Assembly: GCA_022652545.1 (NCBI GenBank)
Contig: JALCRM010000007.1
Coordinates: 81,036 to 145,035, forward strand
DNA from: Lachnospiraceae bacterium
GTDB taxonomy: Bacteria > Bacillota > Clostridia > Lachnospirales > Lachnospiraceae
Length of the DNA: 64,000 nt
Direction: 5' to 3'
Of the stretch, positions 27,901 through 38,744 are shown in pieces. Both the position numbers and the translations under genes were made by a program. Below the pieces are notes generated by a model. That model saw nothing but the letters and a program-made list of their open reading frames with translations, searched no databases and had not been told where the DNA came from. Position 1 is the first letter of the stretch. Each line of letters starts with the position of its first letter.

Positions 27901-28143
27901 ATGCCACTTACAGGGAAAATGCCCAAAGCAATTATTTCAAGTGAACATAGTGAAAGTTTTCAAGATGATACTTCCGGCGGAAAAATTCTGCCAGAGTCCT
28001 GTTGTGCCTTCTTCTCCCCACGGGAAAGCCTTACAGTGCCAATGAAAGAATGTTGGTACTGCCACCATGCGGATTTCAATCTCACAAGGATCAAAGCGCT
28101 TGATGTGGGGATCTGCCGCTGGCCGGCCATAACGATCAAGTGA
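27901..28143 (+). CDS. Small Cys-containing protein of unknown function
   Basis: 80 residues from ATG 27901, preceded by AAGAAGGGAAA. The C-terminal third carries CWYCHHADFN and, 15 residues on, GICRWP, giving a CxxC plus C pattern with a His pair that could bind a metal. A further CC pair lies near residue 36. I recall similar short clostridial proteins but no function. It lies between the divergent LytTR operon and the hybrid kinase and could be transcribed with the kinase. Confidence 0.5.
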   Translation: MPLTGKMPKAIISSEHSESFQDDTSGGKILPESCCAFFSPRESLTVPMKECWYCHHADFNLTRIKALDVGICRWPAITIK

Positions 28144-28237
28144 AGGAAGAATAGCTGTACATAATAGGACAGAAATATTTCAAGACAGGCTTTAAAATTC
28201 GCATATATTTCCGGTGCCGGGAGAGGTGGAATTCTGC

Positions 28238-31200
28238 ATGGAAGAAAAACATCAGCAGCATACAGAAGTGCCTGCTTATAGTAAGAAAACAGTGCAATTG
28301 AACGAAGGTTTCCTGAAGCCGCTGCATGAGAAAGAGCAGATTATGCTGACTGCCGACATTTGTATGATTAAAATCCGATGTGACGAAGATATGACTGTCA
28401 TCGAAGGAAAAAGCAGACTATCTCAATTTACAGGATATACGCAGAAGGAATTTGACCGGATCTCTGGTGGTTCCCTGCGCGGTTTTCTGACCGGGTATGG
28501 GCTGGTATATGATAAACTTCAGCAGGCGATTCAAAAGATCGATGAAACAGAAGAAAGCATACAAAAGATATTTCAGCTTCCGGCCGCCTCAGGAATGCTA
28601 TGGGTCAAGTGTATAATTACGGCTGATCCGCATGCCGAAGATACTGTACGTGTGGTTTCCTGTGTTTTAATTGATGTTACGGATGTTGTCGAACAGCATG
28701 AGAAAATGTCTAAGGCAAAGGAAGCGGCGGAAATTGCAGCTTCCCTGAAATGGGAGAATGAACGGCTGGGAAGGATCATAAACAATGTTCCTGCAGGTAT
28801 CTGTGTGTGTTTAGTGAAAGACGGTATCCCGCATGAAGTGACGATCAATCGCCATATGGCGCATCGATTGGGAATGTCTGAGCAGGCCCCACTTCTTTGC
28901 ACATTTGATAATCTGATCGCTTGTATTCATCCGGAAGATCAATCCAGAAATCGCACGGATTTTGAAACATTTCTTGTGCACAATAAACCACTGGATGCTA
29001 TTTATCGTATAAAAGTCCAGGGAACTGAGGATTACGCATGGGCTCACGTAGAAGGCAATCTGATTCTCAGCCTCGACGGGATGGGAGTTGCCTATCTGGC
29101 CTATACAGACATTACAGAGTTGGCGAGTGCCGCTTCAAAGCTGCAGGAGAGCCGAAAACTTTATGAGAATGCGGTAAAGTCAGCGCGGCTAGTTCTGTGG
29201 GAATATGATGTAGCGAACCATCGAATCACATTTGCCGATAATGAACTCACACGTAAAAACTGCGAAAAATATGGCTTTCCTCAGACTGTTGAAAATATTC
29301 CAGACTCGCTGGCTGAGTATTTTGAGGCATCGGAAATCCCGAAGGTCCGCGCCATGTACCAAAGTGTAGAAGCAGGCAGAGAAGTATCCTGCGAAATGTG
29401 GTATAAAGCACAGACGGGGCGCGAACCATGCTGCATACGTACTACATATACGATTGTGAAGAATAAGGCAGGTAGTCCTGTTAAGGCATATGGCATTGGA
29501 CAGAATATCACCGAAGATAAAAAGGCACAGGAACGCTATGAACATGAAATGGAATATCTGCATCAGAATAGTGATCAGCATCTCATCTTCAAAGCACGCT
29601 GCAATCTGACTGGAAATGTCATTCTGGACTATACTCCACTCAGTGAATGTGCATATCCTATTCAGGCAAATGATTCGTATGACAGTACCTGGACGAAGTT
29701 CACTAAACTTGTACGCACTGATTCGGGAAAAAAGGCGCTGCGTGGTTTTATTGAGCGAGGCAATCTGATCCGCAGCTATCAGCACGGTGATTTGAATCAT
29801 CAGATCCAATACTGCAGACGAAGCACGAAAATTTCCAGCATCTGGGTCAGGCTGATAATAAATACCTATAAGTCCCCTGATACTGGCAACATCGAATGCT
29901 TTATGTATGCCTATGATATTACGGAAAAAATCCTTGTACAGGAGATCATTGCCAAGCTGACCGATCTTGACTACGATGAACTTGGACTGATTGATATGGA
30001 ATCCGGGACTCTTCGGGTGTACCGCCTGGATAAAAAACACGATGGACCGATCTTTTCCGGAGTCGTGGATTACAACACCGGTATGCGTGAGCGGCTTTCA
30101 GCTTTTCCGCCTGAAAAACGTGGCGCTATGGAAAGAGCCATGTCGCTGACAAGAATCGTTGATGCATTAAAGTCACAGTCGATATATATCTTTTCAAGCC
30201 CTATCGTAAATTCTGATGGTGCTGTCAGGCAAAAACTGTTCCAGATGACCTGGCTCAATCAAAGTCATGAAGTTGTATTCTTCTGCATGAGTGACATCAC
30301 GCGGCAGTATGAGGCTGAGCACCGGCGCATTACAGAGCTGGAAGCCGCAAAATTAGCCGCGGACCGTGCCAATGAGGCAAAGTCTTCCTTCCTCTCCAGC
30401 ATGAGTCATGACCTGCGTACACCGCTGAATGGTATTCTTGGCTTTACGGATATTGCCATACGTGAAAATGATCCAATCAAAAAACAGGGTTATTTGCAAA
30501 AGATACAGTCATCCGGAAAGCTGCTTTTGGCATTGGTGAATGATACGCTGGAAATGAGCCGCATCGAAAGCGGAAAATTTGTTCTTGAGAATGCACCCGT
30601 GGACAGCCGGGAACTTGGACTTTCCGTTGTGACCGCCCTTCGTCCGTCGGCTGAACTGAAGAATCTTCGGCTGGAAGCCAATGATCTTCCGCAGGAAACG
30701 CTTCTGACGGATAAGCTCAAATTGCAGAAGATCCTCCTGAATCTGCTCTCTAATTCCATAAAATATACATCTCCCGGAGGGACGATTTCTCTGTCTGTGG
30801 AGGTCTTAACTCAAAGTATCTACGGCTGTGATCACCGTATCACCGTAAAGGACAATGGCATCGGCATGAGCGAGGAGTTTTTGACGCGGCTGTTCGAACC
30901 ATTTTCGCAGGAACACCGACCGGAAAGTGCGAATATAGCCGGAACGGGACTTGGCCTGTCGATCGTTAAACGCATTGTGGATTTAATGGGCGGCCGGATC
31001 GAAGTGCAGAGCAAAATGCATGTGGGAACAAAATTCACAATTTATCTGCCGCTGCCGCGTGCGAATGAAATTGAAAAGCAGATCTCAACACAGCGTTTCC
31101 CGGAAGTGTCTCTCAAAGGCAGGAAAATTCTTCTGTGTGAGGACAATCGTCTTAATACGGAAATTGCTGTCATTCTTCTTAAAGAGCAGGGCATTGCCGT

Positions 31201-31498
31201 GGACTGTGCAGTGGATGGAACAGACGGAGTTACGGCATTCAGAGAATCCATGATCGGTTATTACGATGCCATACTGATGGACCTGCGTATGCCGAATCTG
31301 GATGGATGCGGTGCAACTGAAAAGATCCGTGCACTTCCTCGACAGGATGCAAAAACGGTTCCCATCATTGCGATGAGCGCAGACGCTTTTGAAGAGGACA
31401 TTCAAAAAGCACATGATGCCGGCATGAATGACTATCTTACAAAACCGATTGAACAAAAGCAGCTTATTGCCGTGCTACAAAAAGCATTGGGCAGGTGA
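28238..31498 (+). CDS. Multi-PAS hybrid histidine kinase with C-terminal receiver
   Basis: About 1086 residues. No TM helices, so probably cytosolic. PAS-like sensor domains (about residues 45-155, 185-300, 315-420 and 440-570), then a further sensor-like region. The HisKA domain has FLSSMSHDLRTPLNG (His about 723), the ATPase has NLLSNSIKYTSPGG, DNGIGMS and GTGLGLSIVKR, and the receiver has LCEDNRLN, AILMDLRMPNLDG and LTKPIEQ. ATG 28238 is preferred because GGGAGAGG precedes it; GTG 28214 is an alternative. No output regulator is encoded beside it except the next giant kinase. Confidence 0.88.
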   Translation: MEEKHQQHTEVPAYSKKTVQLNEGFLKPLHEKEQIMLTADICMIKIRCDEDMTVIEGKSRLSQFTGYTQKEFDRISGGSLRGFLTGYGLVYDKLQQAIQKIDETEESIQKIFQLPAASGMLWVKCIITADPHAEDTVRVVSCVLIDVTDVVEQHEKMSKAKEAAEIAASLKWENERLGRIINNVPAGICVCLVKDGIPHEVTINRHMAHRLGMSEQAPLLCTFDNLIACIHPEDQSRNRTDFETFLVHNKPLDAIYRIKVQGTEDYAWAHVEGNLILSLDGMGVAYLAYTDITELASAASKLQESRKLYENAVKSARLVLWEYDVANHRITFADNELTRKNCEKYGFPQTVENIPDSLAEYFEASEIPKVRAMYQSVEAGREVSCEMWYKAQTGREPCCIRTTYTIVKNKAGSPVKAYGIGQNITEDKKAQERYEHEMEYLHQNSDQHLIFKARCNLTGNVILDYTPLSECAYPIQANDSYDSTWTKFTKLVRTDSGKKALRGFIERGNLIRSYQHGDLNHQIQYCRRSTKISSIWVRLIINTYKSPDTGNIECFMYAYDITEKILVQEIIAKLTDLDYDELGLIDMESGTLRVYRLDKKHDGPIFSGVVDYNTGMRERLSAFPPEKRGAMERAMSLTRIVDALKSQSIYIFSSPIVNSDGAVRQKLFQMTWLNQSHEVVFFCMSDITRQYEAEHRRITELEAAKLAADRANEAKSSFLSSMSHDLRTPLNGILGFTDIAIRENDPIKKQGYLQKIQSSGKLLLALVNDTLEMSRIESGKFVLENAPVDSRELGLSVVTALRPSAELKNLRLEANDLPQETLLTDKLKLQKILLNLLSNSIKYTSPGGTISLSVEVLTQSIYGCDHRITVKDNGIGMSEEFLTRLFEPFSQEHRPESANIAGTGLGLSIVKRIVDLMGGRIEVQSKMHVGTKFTIYLPLPRANEIEKQISTQRFPEVSLKGRKILLCEDNRLNTEIAVILLKEQGIAVDCAVDGTDGVTAFRESMIGYYDAILMDLRMPNLDGCGATEKIRALPRQDAKTVPIIAMSADAFEEDIQKAHDAGMNDYLTKPIEQKQLIAVLQKALGR

Positions 31499-31600
31499 TC
31501 AGGGTGATCCCAGGAGGGCACTGTGAATCTGGAAACCGTTCCGGATACAGGCGTTTCGGTGGAGTTCAGTTAATAAATATTTTATCGGAGGTATTTTACT

Positions 31601-34600
31601 ATGCCAGAAACATCAGTACAAAATGAAGCCCCTTCCTGCGTGGTCGGTATCGGTGCATCTGCCGGCGGCCTCGAGGCCATCGGTGAGCTGCTGCGCAAGA
31701 TTCCGGACAGCACTGGTATGGCATTCGTCATTATTCAACATCTTTCACCGGATTATAAGAGTATGCTGTCCGAGATCCTGTGCAAGTATACGATGATGCC
31801 GGTGCTTCAGGCACAAAATGGTCTGCGGCTGGAACGCAACACGGTTTATCTGATCCCGCCGAAATTCAATATGGAGGTCCGGGACAGTAAGCTGGTGCTC
31901 CATGAGTATGTTCAGACGCATGTGATCAACCACCCAATTGATATTTTTCTACGGTCTTTGGCCCATGAATACGGGGCTCACTCCGTAGCGGTCATTCTCA
32001 GCGGAACCGGATCTGATGGAACTAACGGCATACGGGCCGTCAAGGAGGAGGGCGGCGTCATACTCGTACAGCGGCCAGAGACTGCCAAGTTCGACGGTAT
32101 GCCCCGTTCTGCCCTGCAGACCGGATTTGCAGATATGAGCATCGGACCGGAGGCTATTGCCGAGGAATTGACCCGCATTTCTGCATCCATGTCCAGCGGG
32201 GCAGTCGGAATGTCCAATGAAGAACTGCTTAACAAGATCTATTCTATTCTTAAAAAGGTTTCCAATATCAATTACACCTATTACAAGCAGACAACCATCA
32301 CGCGCCGCATTGAACGGCGTATGGTGGTGAACCATGTGGAAAATCTTTATGAGTACGTCAACCTTCTTCGCACAAACAATGAGGAAGCTACTATACTTGC
32401 CAAGGACGTCCTCATAGGCGTTACCAGCTTTTTCCGGGATCCGGAGTGTTTTGATGTGCTGAAGGAGCGGGTGGTAAAGCCACTTCTTTCAAACAGTGAC
32501 GTCAACCGCACAATACGTGTCTGGGTAACGGGCTGTTCCACCGGAGAAGAAGCGTATTCCGTGGCAATCCTGTTCTTGGAAGCCATGGAAGAGACCAGCC
32601 AGAAGCGTAAGGTGAAAATCTTCGCCACCGATCTTGACAAGGACTCCATCCTCACTGCTGGCAAAGGACAGTATGGAGAGAGCATTATTGAGGATGTCAG
32701 CGCACAGCGTCTGGGACGATATTTTACCAAAAAAGGCGGAAGTTATATTGTTTCACGGGAACTGCGAAAGATGATCGTCTTCGCGCCACAGAATGTATTT
32801 CAGGATCCGCCTTTCGGCAAGCTGGATCTGATCTGCTGCCGCAACATGATGATCTATTTCCAGAATGTGCTTCAAAAGGATCTGTTCGCCATCTTTCACA
32901 TGGCGCTCAACGACGGTGGCTATCTTTTCCTTGGCAAGTCCGAGAGCATAAACGGCTGCGGCGAGATCTTCAACCCGCTGTGCCCTAACGAGAAGATATT
33001 CCTTCACAATGCTGCAGGACGCGCGCCGGAGGATATGAAGTTGCGTTATCACATTCCGCTCGTGGAAGGTGATATTGAATCGACACCTTCGCAGGCCGGC
33101 ACATCGGACAGCGATCATGCCGCGGATGAACTGCAGTTGAACCTGCTGGAAGAATTCATGCAGCCCTGTGTCCTGGTGGACGAGCAAAACAGTGTGCGAC
33201 ATATCTTCGGTGACTGTAACAACTATTTGCGCCTGCCGACGGGTAAAACAGAAAATGATCTGTTTTCCATGCTGACAGAAGATCTACGCATTCCGGTTTC
33301 CACTGCATTGAAGGCTGTGCGCGAAAGCGGTGAGCGCATCGCTTTTGACCGTATTGGTGTGCGCGGGGAACGTTCTGAAACAACGGTTGCTGTCGTCGTG
33401 ATGCCGGTGAAGAATAAATTTGGGGAGAGTGCTGGCCTCAGTGCCATTGTGTTCGTGGAGCAGAGTTCTGCATTCGTACCGGGAGATGCTGCTACATACG
33501 ATATCAATACTGCTGCAGCACAGAGGATCAGTGATTTGGAAAAAGATCTGGCCAAAACACAAAGTGATCTCAAAAGCACCGTTAGTGAGTTGGAGACCGT
33601 CAACGAGGAGTTGCAGGCTACCAACGAGGAACTCCTTACGGCAAATGAGGAGCTGCAAAGTTCCAACGAGGAGCTGCAGTCTGTAAATGAGGAACTATAC
33701 ACTGTCAACGCAGAGTATCAGGAAAAGCTAAATGAAGTGACAAGCCTTAACAATGATATTTCCAACTTTCTATCTTCCACGCTGGTGGGTGTCATCTTTC
33801 TTGATGATAAGCTTCAGATCCGGCGCTTTACCAATTATGTTTCAAAGGAGTTCAATATACTTGAACAGGATGTGGGCCGTTCACTGCAGTTTATTACTTA
33901 TAACTTCATCAACGTAGATCTGATCGACATCTGTCGTCAGGTAGCGACTCGGCTGACTCCGGTGGAGACCGATGTCATCACTGCTTCCGGAAAAAGCTAT
34001 TTTATGCGTATAGCACCTTATCGCACCGAGGATAACAAAATCCTTGGCCTGGTCATCACTTTCGTAGATACCACGCTGCAGAGCTCCGGTTCCCGTGAAC
34101 TGGGAAATATGGAACTGGCTCTTAAGAAGGCGCAGGAGGCCAATCGTGAAAAAGACAGCTTCCTTTCCCGTATGAGTCATGACATGCGTACCCCTTTGAA
34201 TGGTATTATCGGCATTGCACAGCTGATGCTGGCAAGAGACAATATGACTCCGGAATGCGAAAACGAAATTCAGACTATTCGGGAAGATGGTTCGTATCTG
34301 TTGGGTATCATCAATGATATTCTGGAGACCAGCCGTATCAGCGCAGGAAAACTGGAAGTGCACACAACGCCTGTCAACGAAAAGGCCTTTTTGGCAAAAA
34401 TACTGCCCATTTTGCAGAACAGCGCGGAGCACAAGGGAATCATGCTATCGAGTTCTATCTCGGGTGCATCGGACAGGACGATAATTTTGGACGAAAGTCA
34501 TGTCTTGCAGATTCTGGTCAACCTTGTTTCCAATGCTATCAAATTTACGCCCGAGAGCGGCAAGGTAGAGTTCAATGTAACGGTCAGGGATCTCCCGGAC

Positions 34601-35317
34601 CGCCGCGTGGAACATGTGTACACGATTGCGGACACGGGCTGCGGTATGAGCACGGACTTCCAGAAAAGAATGTATTTTCCTTTTGAACAGGACTGTCTTA
34701 CAGCAAGAACTGAGACGCAGGGAACAGGGCTCGGGCTGTATATTGCAAAAAAATTCATTGATGCCATGGAGGGCACCATTGAGTGCCAGAGCATTGTAAA
34801 TGGTGGTACAACATTTGTAGTGAAACTGGAGTTTTCTCTTGCAGACGAGGGGCAGGAGGATTCAGCGCCTGATGAAACGCAGATCAGGGCGGCGCTTGCA
34901 GGAAAACGCATTTTGATCTGTGAGGATCAGAAAATCAACGCAGAAATTGCGAAACAAATGCTGGAACGGATCGGCATGATATGTGAAACGGCTGCGGATG
35001 GGCGTCAGGGTGTTCAGAAGTTCAATGCCAGTATCCCAGGCTACTATGCTGCAATCCTTATGGATATACGAATGCCTGTATTAAACGGCTATGAGGCTTC
35101 TGTAGCAATACGTGCGGAAAAACGTCCCGATTCTGCCAAAATTCCCATCATTGCAATGACTGCCGATGCTTTTACAGATGGACGGGTTGACTGCCGGAAT
35201 GCCGGCATAAATGATTGTATTTATAAACCGGTTGATATGATGAAACTATATATTATGGTCTATCAATGGATCATAAATCCTGAAAAGCAGACAGATGCTG
35301 ATTCAAAGACTGAATAG
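31601..35317 (+). CDS. CheB-CheR-PAS-histidine kinase-receiver fusion protein
   Basis: 1238 residues. CheB methylesterase (about 12-190) has the Ser in IGASAGG, His in IQHLSPD and Asp in [11 protein letters not shown]. CheR methyltransferase (about 205-470) has the SAM site [18 protein letters not shown] and [13 protein letters not shown] heptad coiled coil of repeated ELQxxNEEL units (about 640-710) leads to a PAS domain (about 715-840). The kinase follows ([26 protein letters not shown]), then a receiver ([25 protein letters not shown]). GGAGG precedes ATG 31601. It likely modifies a receptor or itself and relays phosphate, but no MCP or CheA gene is in the window. Confidence 0.9.
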   Translation: MPETSVQNEAPSCVVGIGASAGGLEAIGELLRKIPDSTGMAFVIIQHLSPDYKSMLSEILCKYTMMPVLQAQNGLRLERNTVYLIPPKFNMEVRDSKLVLHEYVQTHVINHPIDIFLRSLAHEYGAHSVAVILSGTGSDGTNGIRAVKEEGGVILVQRPETAKFDGMPRSALQTGFADMSIGPEAIAEELTRISASMSSGAVGMSNEELLNKIYSILKKVSNINYTYYKQTTITRRIERRMVVNHVENLYEYVNLLRTNNEEATILAKDVLIGVTSFFRDPECFDVLKERVVKPLLSNSDVNRTIRVWVTGCSTGEEAYSVAILFLEAMEETSQKRKVKIFATDLDKDSILTAGKGQYGESIIEDVSAQRLGRYFTKKGGSYIVSRELRKMIVFAPQNVFQDPPFGKLDLICCRNMMIYFQNVLQKDLFAIFHMALNDGGYLFLGKSESINGCGEIFNPLCPNEKIFLHNAAGRAPEDMKLRYHIPLVEGDIESTPSQAGTSDSDHAADELQLNLLEEFMQPCVLVDEQNSVRHIFGDCNNYLRLPTGKTENDLFSMLTEDLRIPVSTALKAVRESGERIAFDRIGVRGERSETTVAVVVMPVKNKFGESAGLSAIVFVEQSSAFVPGDAATYDINTAAAQRISDLEKDLAKTQSDLKSTVSELETVNEELQATNEELLTANEELQSSNEELQSVNEELYTVNAEYQEKLNEVTSLNNDISNFLSSTLVGVIFLDDKLQIRRFTNYVSKEFNILEQDVGRSLQFITYNFINVDLIDICRQVATRLTPVETDVITASGKSYFMRIAPYRTEDNKILGLVITFVDTTLQSSGSRELGNMELALKKAQEANREKDSFLSRMSHDMRTPLNGIIGIAQLMLARDNMTPECENEIQTIREDGSYLLGIINDILETSRISAGKLEVHTTPVNEKAFLAKILPILQNSAEHKGIMLSSSISGASDRTIILDESHVLQILVNLVSNAIKFTPESGKVEFNVTVRDLPDRRVEHVYTIADTGCGMSTDFQKRMYFPFEQDCLTARTETQGTGLGLYIAKKFIDAMEGTIECQSIVNGGTTFVVKLEFSLADEGQEDSAPDETQIRAALAGKRILICEDQKINAEIAKQMLERIGMICETAADGRQGVQKFNASIPGYYAAILMDIRMPVLNGYEASVAIRAEKRPDSAKIPIIAMTADAFTDGRVDCRNAGINDCIYKPVDMMKLYIMVYQWIINPEKQTDADSKTE

Positions 35318-35328
35318 TTTTCAGTCTT
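35306..35328 (+). terminator. Inverted repeat over the stop codon of the CheB-CheR fusion gene
   Basis: Perfect 9-bp arms AAGACTGAA/TTCAGTCTT with a TAGTT loop. No U tract follows, so termination is uncertain. Confidence 0.4.
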
Positions 35329-35564
35329 GAAGGCTGTCTGAAGTAGAATTTCAGAGAAGTGAAGATATGTTATATACGGAAGGCACATTAGTCAATTGTA
35401 CGTAATGAATTTTAATGTTTAGCATATTGGGGAAAAATATGTCGCTATAATGTCTATCGTAATGTTCAAATCCCCAAAGATAAGGTGGATTATTTCGAAA
35501 ATCACTACAATATGGAGCATGTTTAGAATAAACAAGTCTCAATATACAGTATTTCCTGAAGAAC

Positions 35565-36512
35565 ATGTGTAACTGGACGATCAAGTGTGCGGAGCGCTAC
35601 ATCAGCCGACTGTATGAAAGGCTGCGGAAAGAGCTTTACAGTTATCACGTGATCCATGCTGATGAAACACCGGTCCTGGTAAATAAGGACGGCAGGCCTG
35701 CCGGATCGAAAAGTTACATGTGGGTCTACCGGTCGGGAGCGCTTGAGGAACATCCATTCGTCCTTTATGATTACCAGAAGACGAGAAAGAGCGACCACCC
35801 GAGGGAGTTCCTGAAAGACTTCAAAGGATACTGCATCACCGATGGATATGAAGTCTATCACACGATCGACAGGGAGCGGGATGACCTGACTTTCGCCGGA
35901 TGCTGGGCACATGCGCACCGGGGCTTTTCCGATGTCGTAAAAACCATGGGAGAAGAAAAGGCCAAAGGGACCACCGCTTATAAAGCCCTGCAGGTCATCG
36001 GCACGATGTTCCACTATGAGGATGAATTCAGAAAACTGTCACCGGAAGAGAGGCTGGCGAAGCGGCAGGAAAAGACCGCTCCGATCGTGGATGCCTTCTT
36101 TGCATGGATGCGGGAAGAGTCTCTCCGCGTGGCCCCGAAATCGCAGGCAGGGAAAGCAATCGCCTACTGCCTGAACCAGGAAAAGTATCTTCGCATCTTT
36201 CTTACGGATGGCCTCGTCCCGATGGATAACAATGCGGCAGAACGCTGCATCAGGACTTTCTGTCTCGGGAAGAAGAACTGGTACACCATTGACACCATCA
36301 GCGGAGCGAAGGCAAGTGCGATCCTGTACAGCATAGCGGAGACCGCCAAGGCAAACCGCCTGAAACCTTATGAGTATTTCAAACTGCTGCTGGAAGAGAT
36401 CCCGAAGCACGGTGAGAATGAGGATCCGTCGTACCTGGATGATCTTCTTCCATGGGCAGGAAGCCTGCCCGAGTGTTGCAGGAAAATGGAAGCGCCGGTC
36501 GATAAAGGATAA
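35565..36512 (+). pseudogene. IS66-family transposase, 5'-truncated
   Basis: 315 residues matching the C-terminal part of IS66 transposase (usually about 500). DDE residues are visible in HADETPV, TDGYEVY and NNAAERCIRTFCLGKKNW, followed by the usual IS66 C-terminal segment. The N-terminal DNA-binding and zinc-finger regions and the accessory ORFs are absent. The homology begins abruptly at CNWTIK with unrelated AT-rich DNA upstream (35330-35564). An ATG happens to sit at the break. Confidence 0.85.
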
Positions 36513-36521
36513 GCGCTTACA
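36512..36521 (+). repeat. Probable right terminal end of the IS66 remnant
   Basis: TAAGCGCTTAC stands just after the transposase stop. IS66 elements end in GTAAGCG-type inverted repeats, so this is the likely outer end; the left end is missing. Confidence 0.45.
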
Positions 36522-36557
36522 TTTCCGAATAACCATGATCATATGTCTGTTTCACAT

Positions 36558-36583
36558 GGCCGCCAATATACTGGCGGCCTTTT
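36558..36583 (+). terminator. Rho-independent terminator
   Basis: GGCCGCCA/TGGCGGCC stem with a 6-nt loop followed by TTTT, downstream of the IS66 fragment. The rest of 36513-36726 shows no gene. Confidence 0.75.
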
Positions 36584-36726
36584 CGCGGGACAGTACCCAC
36601 TATTGAGCATTTACACTCATGGGATATTCAGACACTGGCATCAATCACATCATGGAAGATTTCCATTTACAGAAAAACTTTCACACGCTCATAAAGTACT
36701 ATGATGCAGTAATTGATTCTAAGTAT

Positions 36727-37377
36727 TTACATATCCTTGTTCTCGGTTTTGATAGTTATCTCCGCAATTAACTTATGTACCGTAGTGCAAGGGCACATTT
36801 CCGAAGGCTTGTTGATACAATTGCGAATATGTTCTTCCAATTTATTCTCGGAGATTTTAACTGCCGACTTTTCATCTCCGTGACGGCACAGCTTTTTATA
36901 GATTGCCACATCTGATTTCTCATACTTTTGTCCGGTGACTCGTGCGAATTTTTCCGCGAACCCATTACAACATGAAACAGAATCCTGATATGGAGGCATA
37001 GATCCGAAATATGTACTGAACCATATTTCAATACATGGATTAGACCAGCCAACATTGATCCCATTTTCCAAAGCAGTACGTATGATTTGATCGAAGTCCT
37101 TCACTTGATCACGATCAAATACAATCCAAGGTTCACCGTATTGAGGCTGTAGCGAAGCCATATTGAGGGCTTCGCTAACAAGCTCAATTGTTCTTGTTTT
37201 ACAAACCTTTATAACGAGTTTTTCTTGCAGTTCTTTCGGAATGGAGTTTCGCAAACCGAGAATATAGTTTTGCTCCGTTTCCTTAGTATCTGTTACAATA
37301 AAATAGTACCCCAATTCTGGGACACGGCGTCTAGATAACTGCTCTCGGGTTTTTCTCTTTCCGCTTCTGTCTGGCAT
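36727..37377 (-). CDS. RloB-like protein (AbiLii-type), second gene of an RloA-RloB pair
   Basis: 216 residues. The N-terminal basic stretch (GKRKTREQLSRRRV), then YYFIVTDTKETEQNYILGL, WIVFDRDQVKDFDQIIRTALENGINVGWSNPCIEIWF and the later FARVTGQKYEKSD fit the RloB family. The WIVFDRDQ and SNPCIEIWF segments hold the acidic residues expected of its Toprim-like nuclease fold. It begins 2 nt after the ATPase stop, so it is translated with it. AbiLi/AbiLii-like pairs act in abortive phage defence; that role is inferred here. Confidence 0.8.
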   Translation of the reverse strand: MPDRSGKRKTREQLSRRRVPELGYYFIVTDTKETEQNYILGLRNSIPKELQEKLVIKVCKTRTIELVSEALNMASLQPQYGEPWIVFDRDQVKDFDQIIRTALENGINVGWSNPCIEIWFSTYFGSMPPYQDSVSCCNGFAEKFARVTGQKYEKSDVAIYKKLCRHGDEKSAVKISENKLEEHIRNCINKPSEMCPCTTVHKLIAEITIKTENKDM

Positions 37378-37379
37378 AC

Positions 37380-38651
37380 TTATTCCTTCCTTAACATATC
37401 AAAATACTGCAGTGTGGGAATAGCACCATACTTTCCGAGTAGATAATTCTTCTCAAAATTTTCATCCTTACGTATTTTTACACCATCATCATCAACAAAA
37501 TCCGCAAGCGAATATAGAGTGGAGATTCCATTAGAAGCTTTTTCGATAAACCACACTTCATCGCGCCGCAAAATATTACTGTTAAGCTGCCAGGAATCAT
37601 GCGAAGTAAACACAAGCTGGGCATGATTTGGGTTCGTTTCTTGATTTAAGAAAGTGATAACGAATGTTCTAACGAGTAACGGATGAAGCCGTGCATTCAA
37701 TTCATCAACAAAGAGTACGCCCCCTGTTTCCAACACTTCTTGCAATAAAGGATATAGTGCAAACATTTTGAGGGTGCCTGCAGATTCCAATTTTAATGGA
37801 ATAGTCTCAGTGGCATCTGAATCAATCATTTTGTGAATTGTATCAATTCTTACCTTAGAGAATTTTTTGTCATCATCACTTTCAATAGGTTCAACTTCAA
37901 AGCCAATAATTGAAGGATCAAACGCTGAAAAGTAGCTGATAACTTTATTCTGCACATCTTTGCTTTCCACAAAACCATCTGGAAGTTGCTCTGATAGGAA
38001 GTAGTTTTCAACAGGTCGACCAAAATCAGCAAATTCATTATTCATAAACCAATCGCGAATCAGTTTGAGCTTTGCAATCTTAAGTTTTGAACCCAATGAT
38101 ACGATTAATGTTTCCCTTTCGAGCGCAATTTTTAAATTTTCTTGACTCTTTGGTGCAATTCCGGAGAGATCAAGCTCGGAACCGTTGCGATAAAAGATTC
38201 GCTTATAATCGCCTCGAGAAGTTTTCGATTTGTAGTTGAGCCATTCTTCTTTTATTCCGGAACTATTAACTGTGAACCCATAGTTATATGATTTTGCTCC
38301 GCTTTCTTCTGAGGAAATAAAGTAGACCTCAAAAGAAGACTCAGCCATTTTGCTGTTGGCATCAAATAAAAATGGTGTCGGACTTATAAATTCAGACTTA
38401 CTCTTTTTTTTGGATTCATCTCCACCGTAGTTGAGAGAGCTTGCGACATAGGTAGTCATGTATCTAAAAGCTTCCAATACATTGGATTTTCCACATGCGT
38501 TAGCACCAAAAATAATCGCAATTGGAAGAACCTTCTCATTGCCAATAGAAATAACATGATTGTTGTATTCGGAAATTTTTGTCGCTGTTAAGTCAAGTGT
38601 TGTGTCATCACGAAATGACTTGAAATTTTTGAAATTAAATTGTAAAAGCAT
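37380..38651 (-). CDS. RloA-like AAA/ABC-type ATPase, first gene of the pair
   Basis: 423 residues. The N-terminus LLQFNFKNFKSFRDDTTLDLTA leads to the Walker A site FGANACGKSNVLEAFRYM, close to OLD-family and RloA ATPases. Toward the C-terminus LESAGTLKMFALYPLLQ is the signature-like segment, GGVLFVDELNARLHPLL the Walker B/Glu, and LVFTSHDSWQL the switch His. It likely senses infection and controls RloB. A promoter and a 13-bp dyad lie directly upstream. Confidence 0.87.
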   Translation of the reverse strand: MLLQFNFKNFKSFRDDTTLDLTATKISEYNNHVISIGNEKVLPIAIIFGANACGKSNVLEAFRYMTTYVASSLNYGGDESKKKSKSEFISPTPFLFDANSKMAESSFEVYFISSEESGAKSYNYGFTVNSSGIKEEWLNYKSKTSRGDYKRIFYRNGSELDLSGIAPKSQENLKIALERETLIVSLGSKLKIAKLKLIRDWFMNNEFADFGRPVENYFLSEQLPDGFVESKDVQNKVISYFSAFDPSIIGFEVEPIESDDDKKFSKVRIDTIHKMIDSDATETIPLKLESAGTLKMFALYPLLQEVLETGGVLFVDELNARLHPLLVRTFVITFLNQETNPNHAQLVFTSHDSWQLNSNILRRDEVWFIEKASNGISTLYSLADFVDDDGVKIRKDENFEKNYLLGKYGAIPTLQYFDMLRKE

Positions 38652-38684
38652 GATAGATACCTTCCTTTACATCAATTTATATCT

Positions 38685-38744
38685 AGTATAACAAAATAAA
38701 CGAATAAAACAACATCTAAATGAGATAAAACCTCATTTAGATGT
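38685..38744 (-). promoter_or_regulatory. RloAB promoter with adjoining perfect dyad
   Basis: Minus strand TTGTTT (38707-38712), 16-nt spacer, TATACT (38685-38690). Immediately upstream is a perfect 13-bp inverted repeat, ACATCTAAATGAG (38712-38724) and CTCATTTAGATGT (38732-38744), around a 7-nt spacer. It could be an operator touching the -35 or a terminator insulating the operon. Confidence 0.5.
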
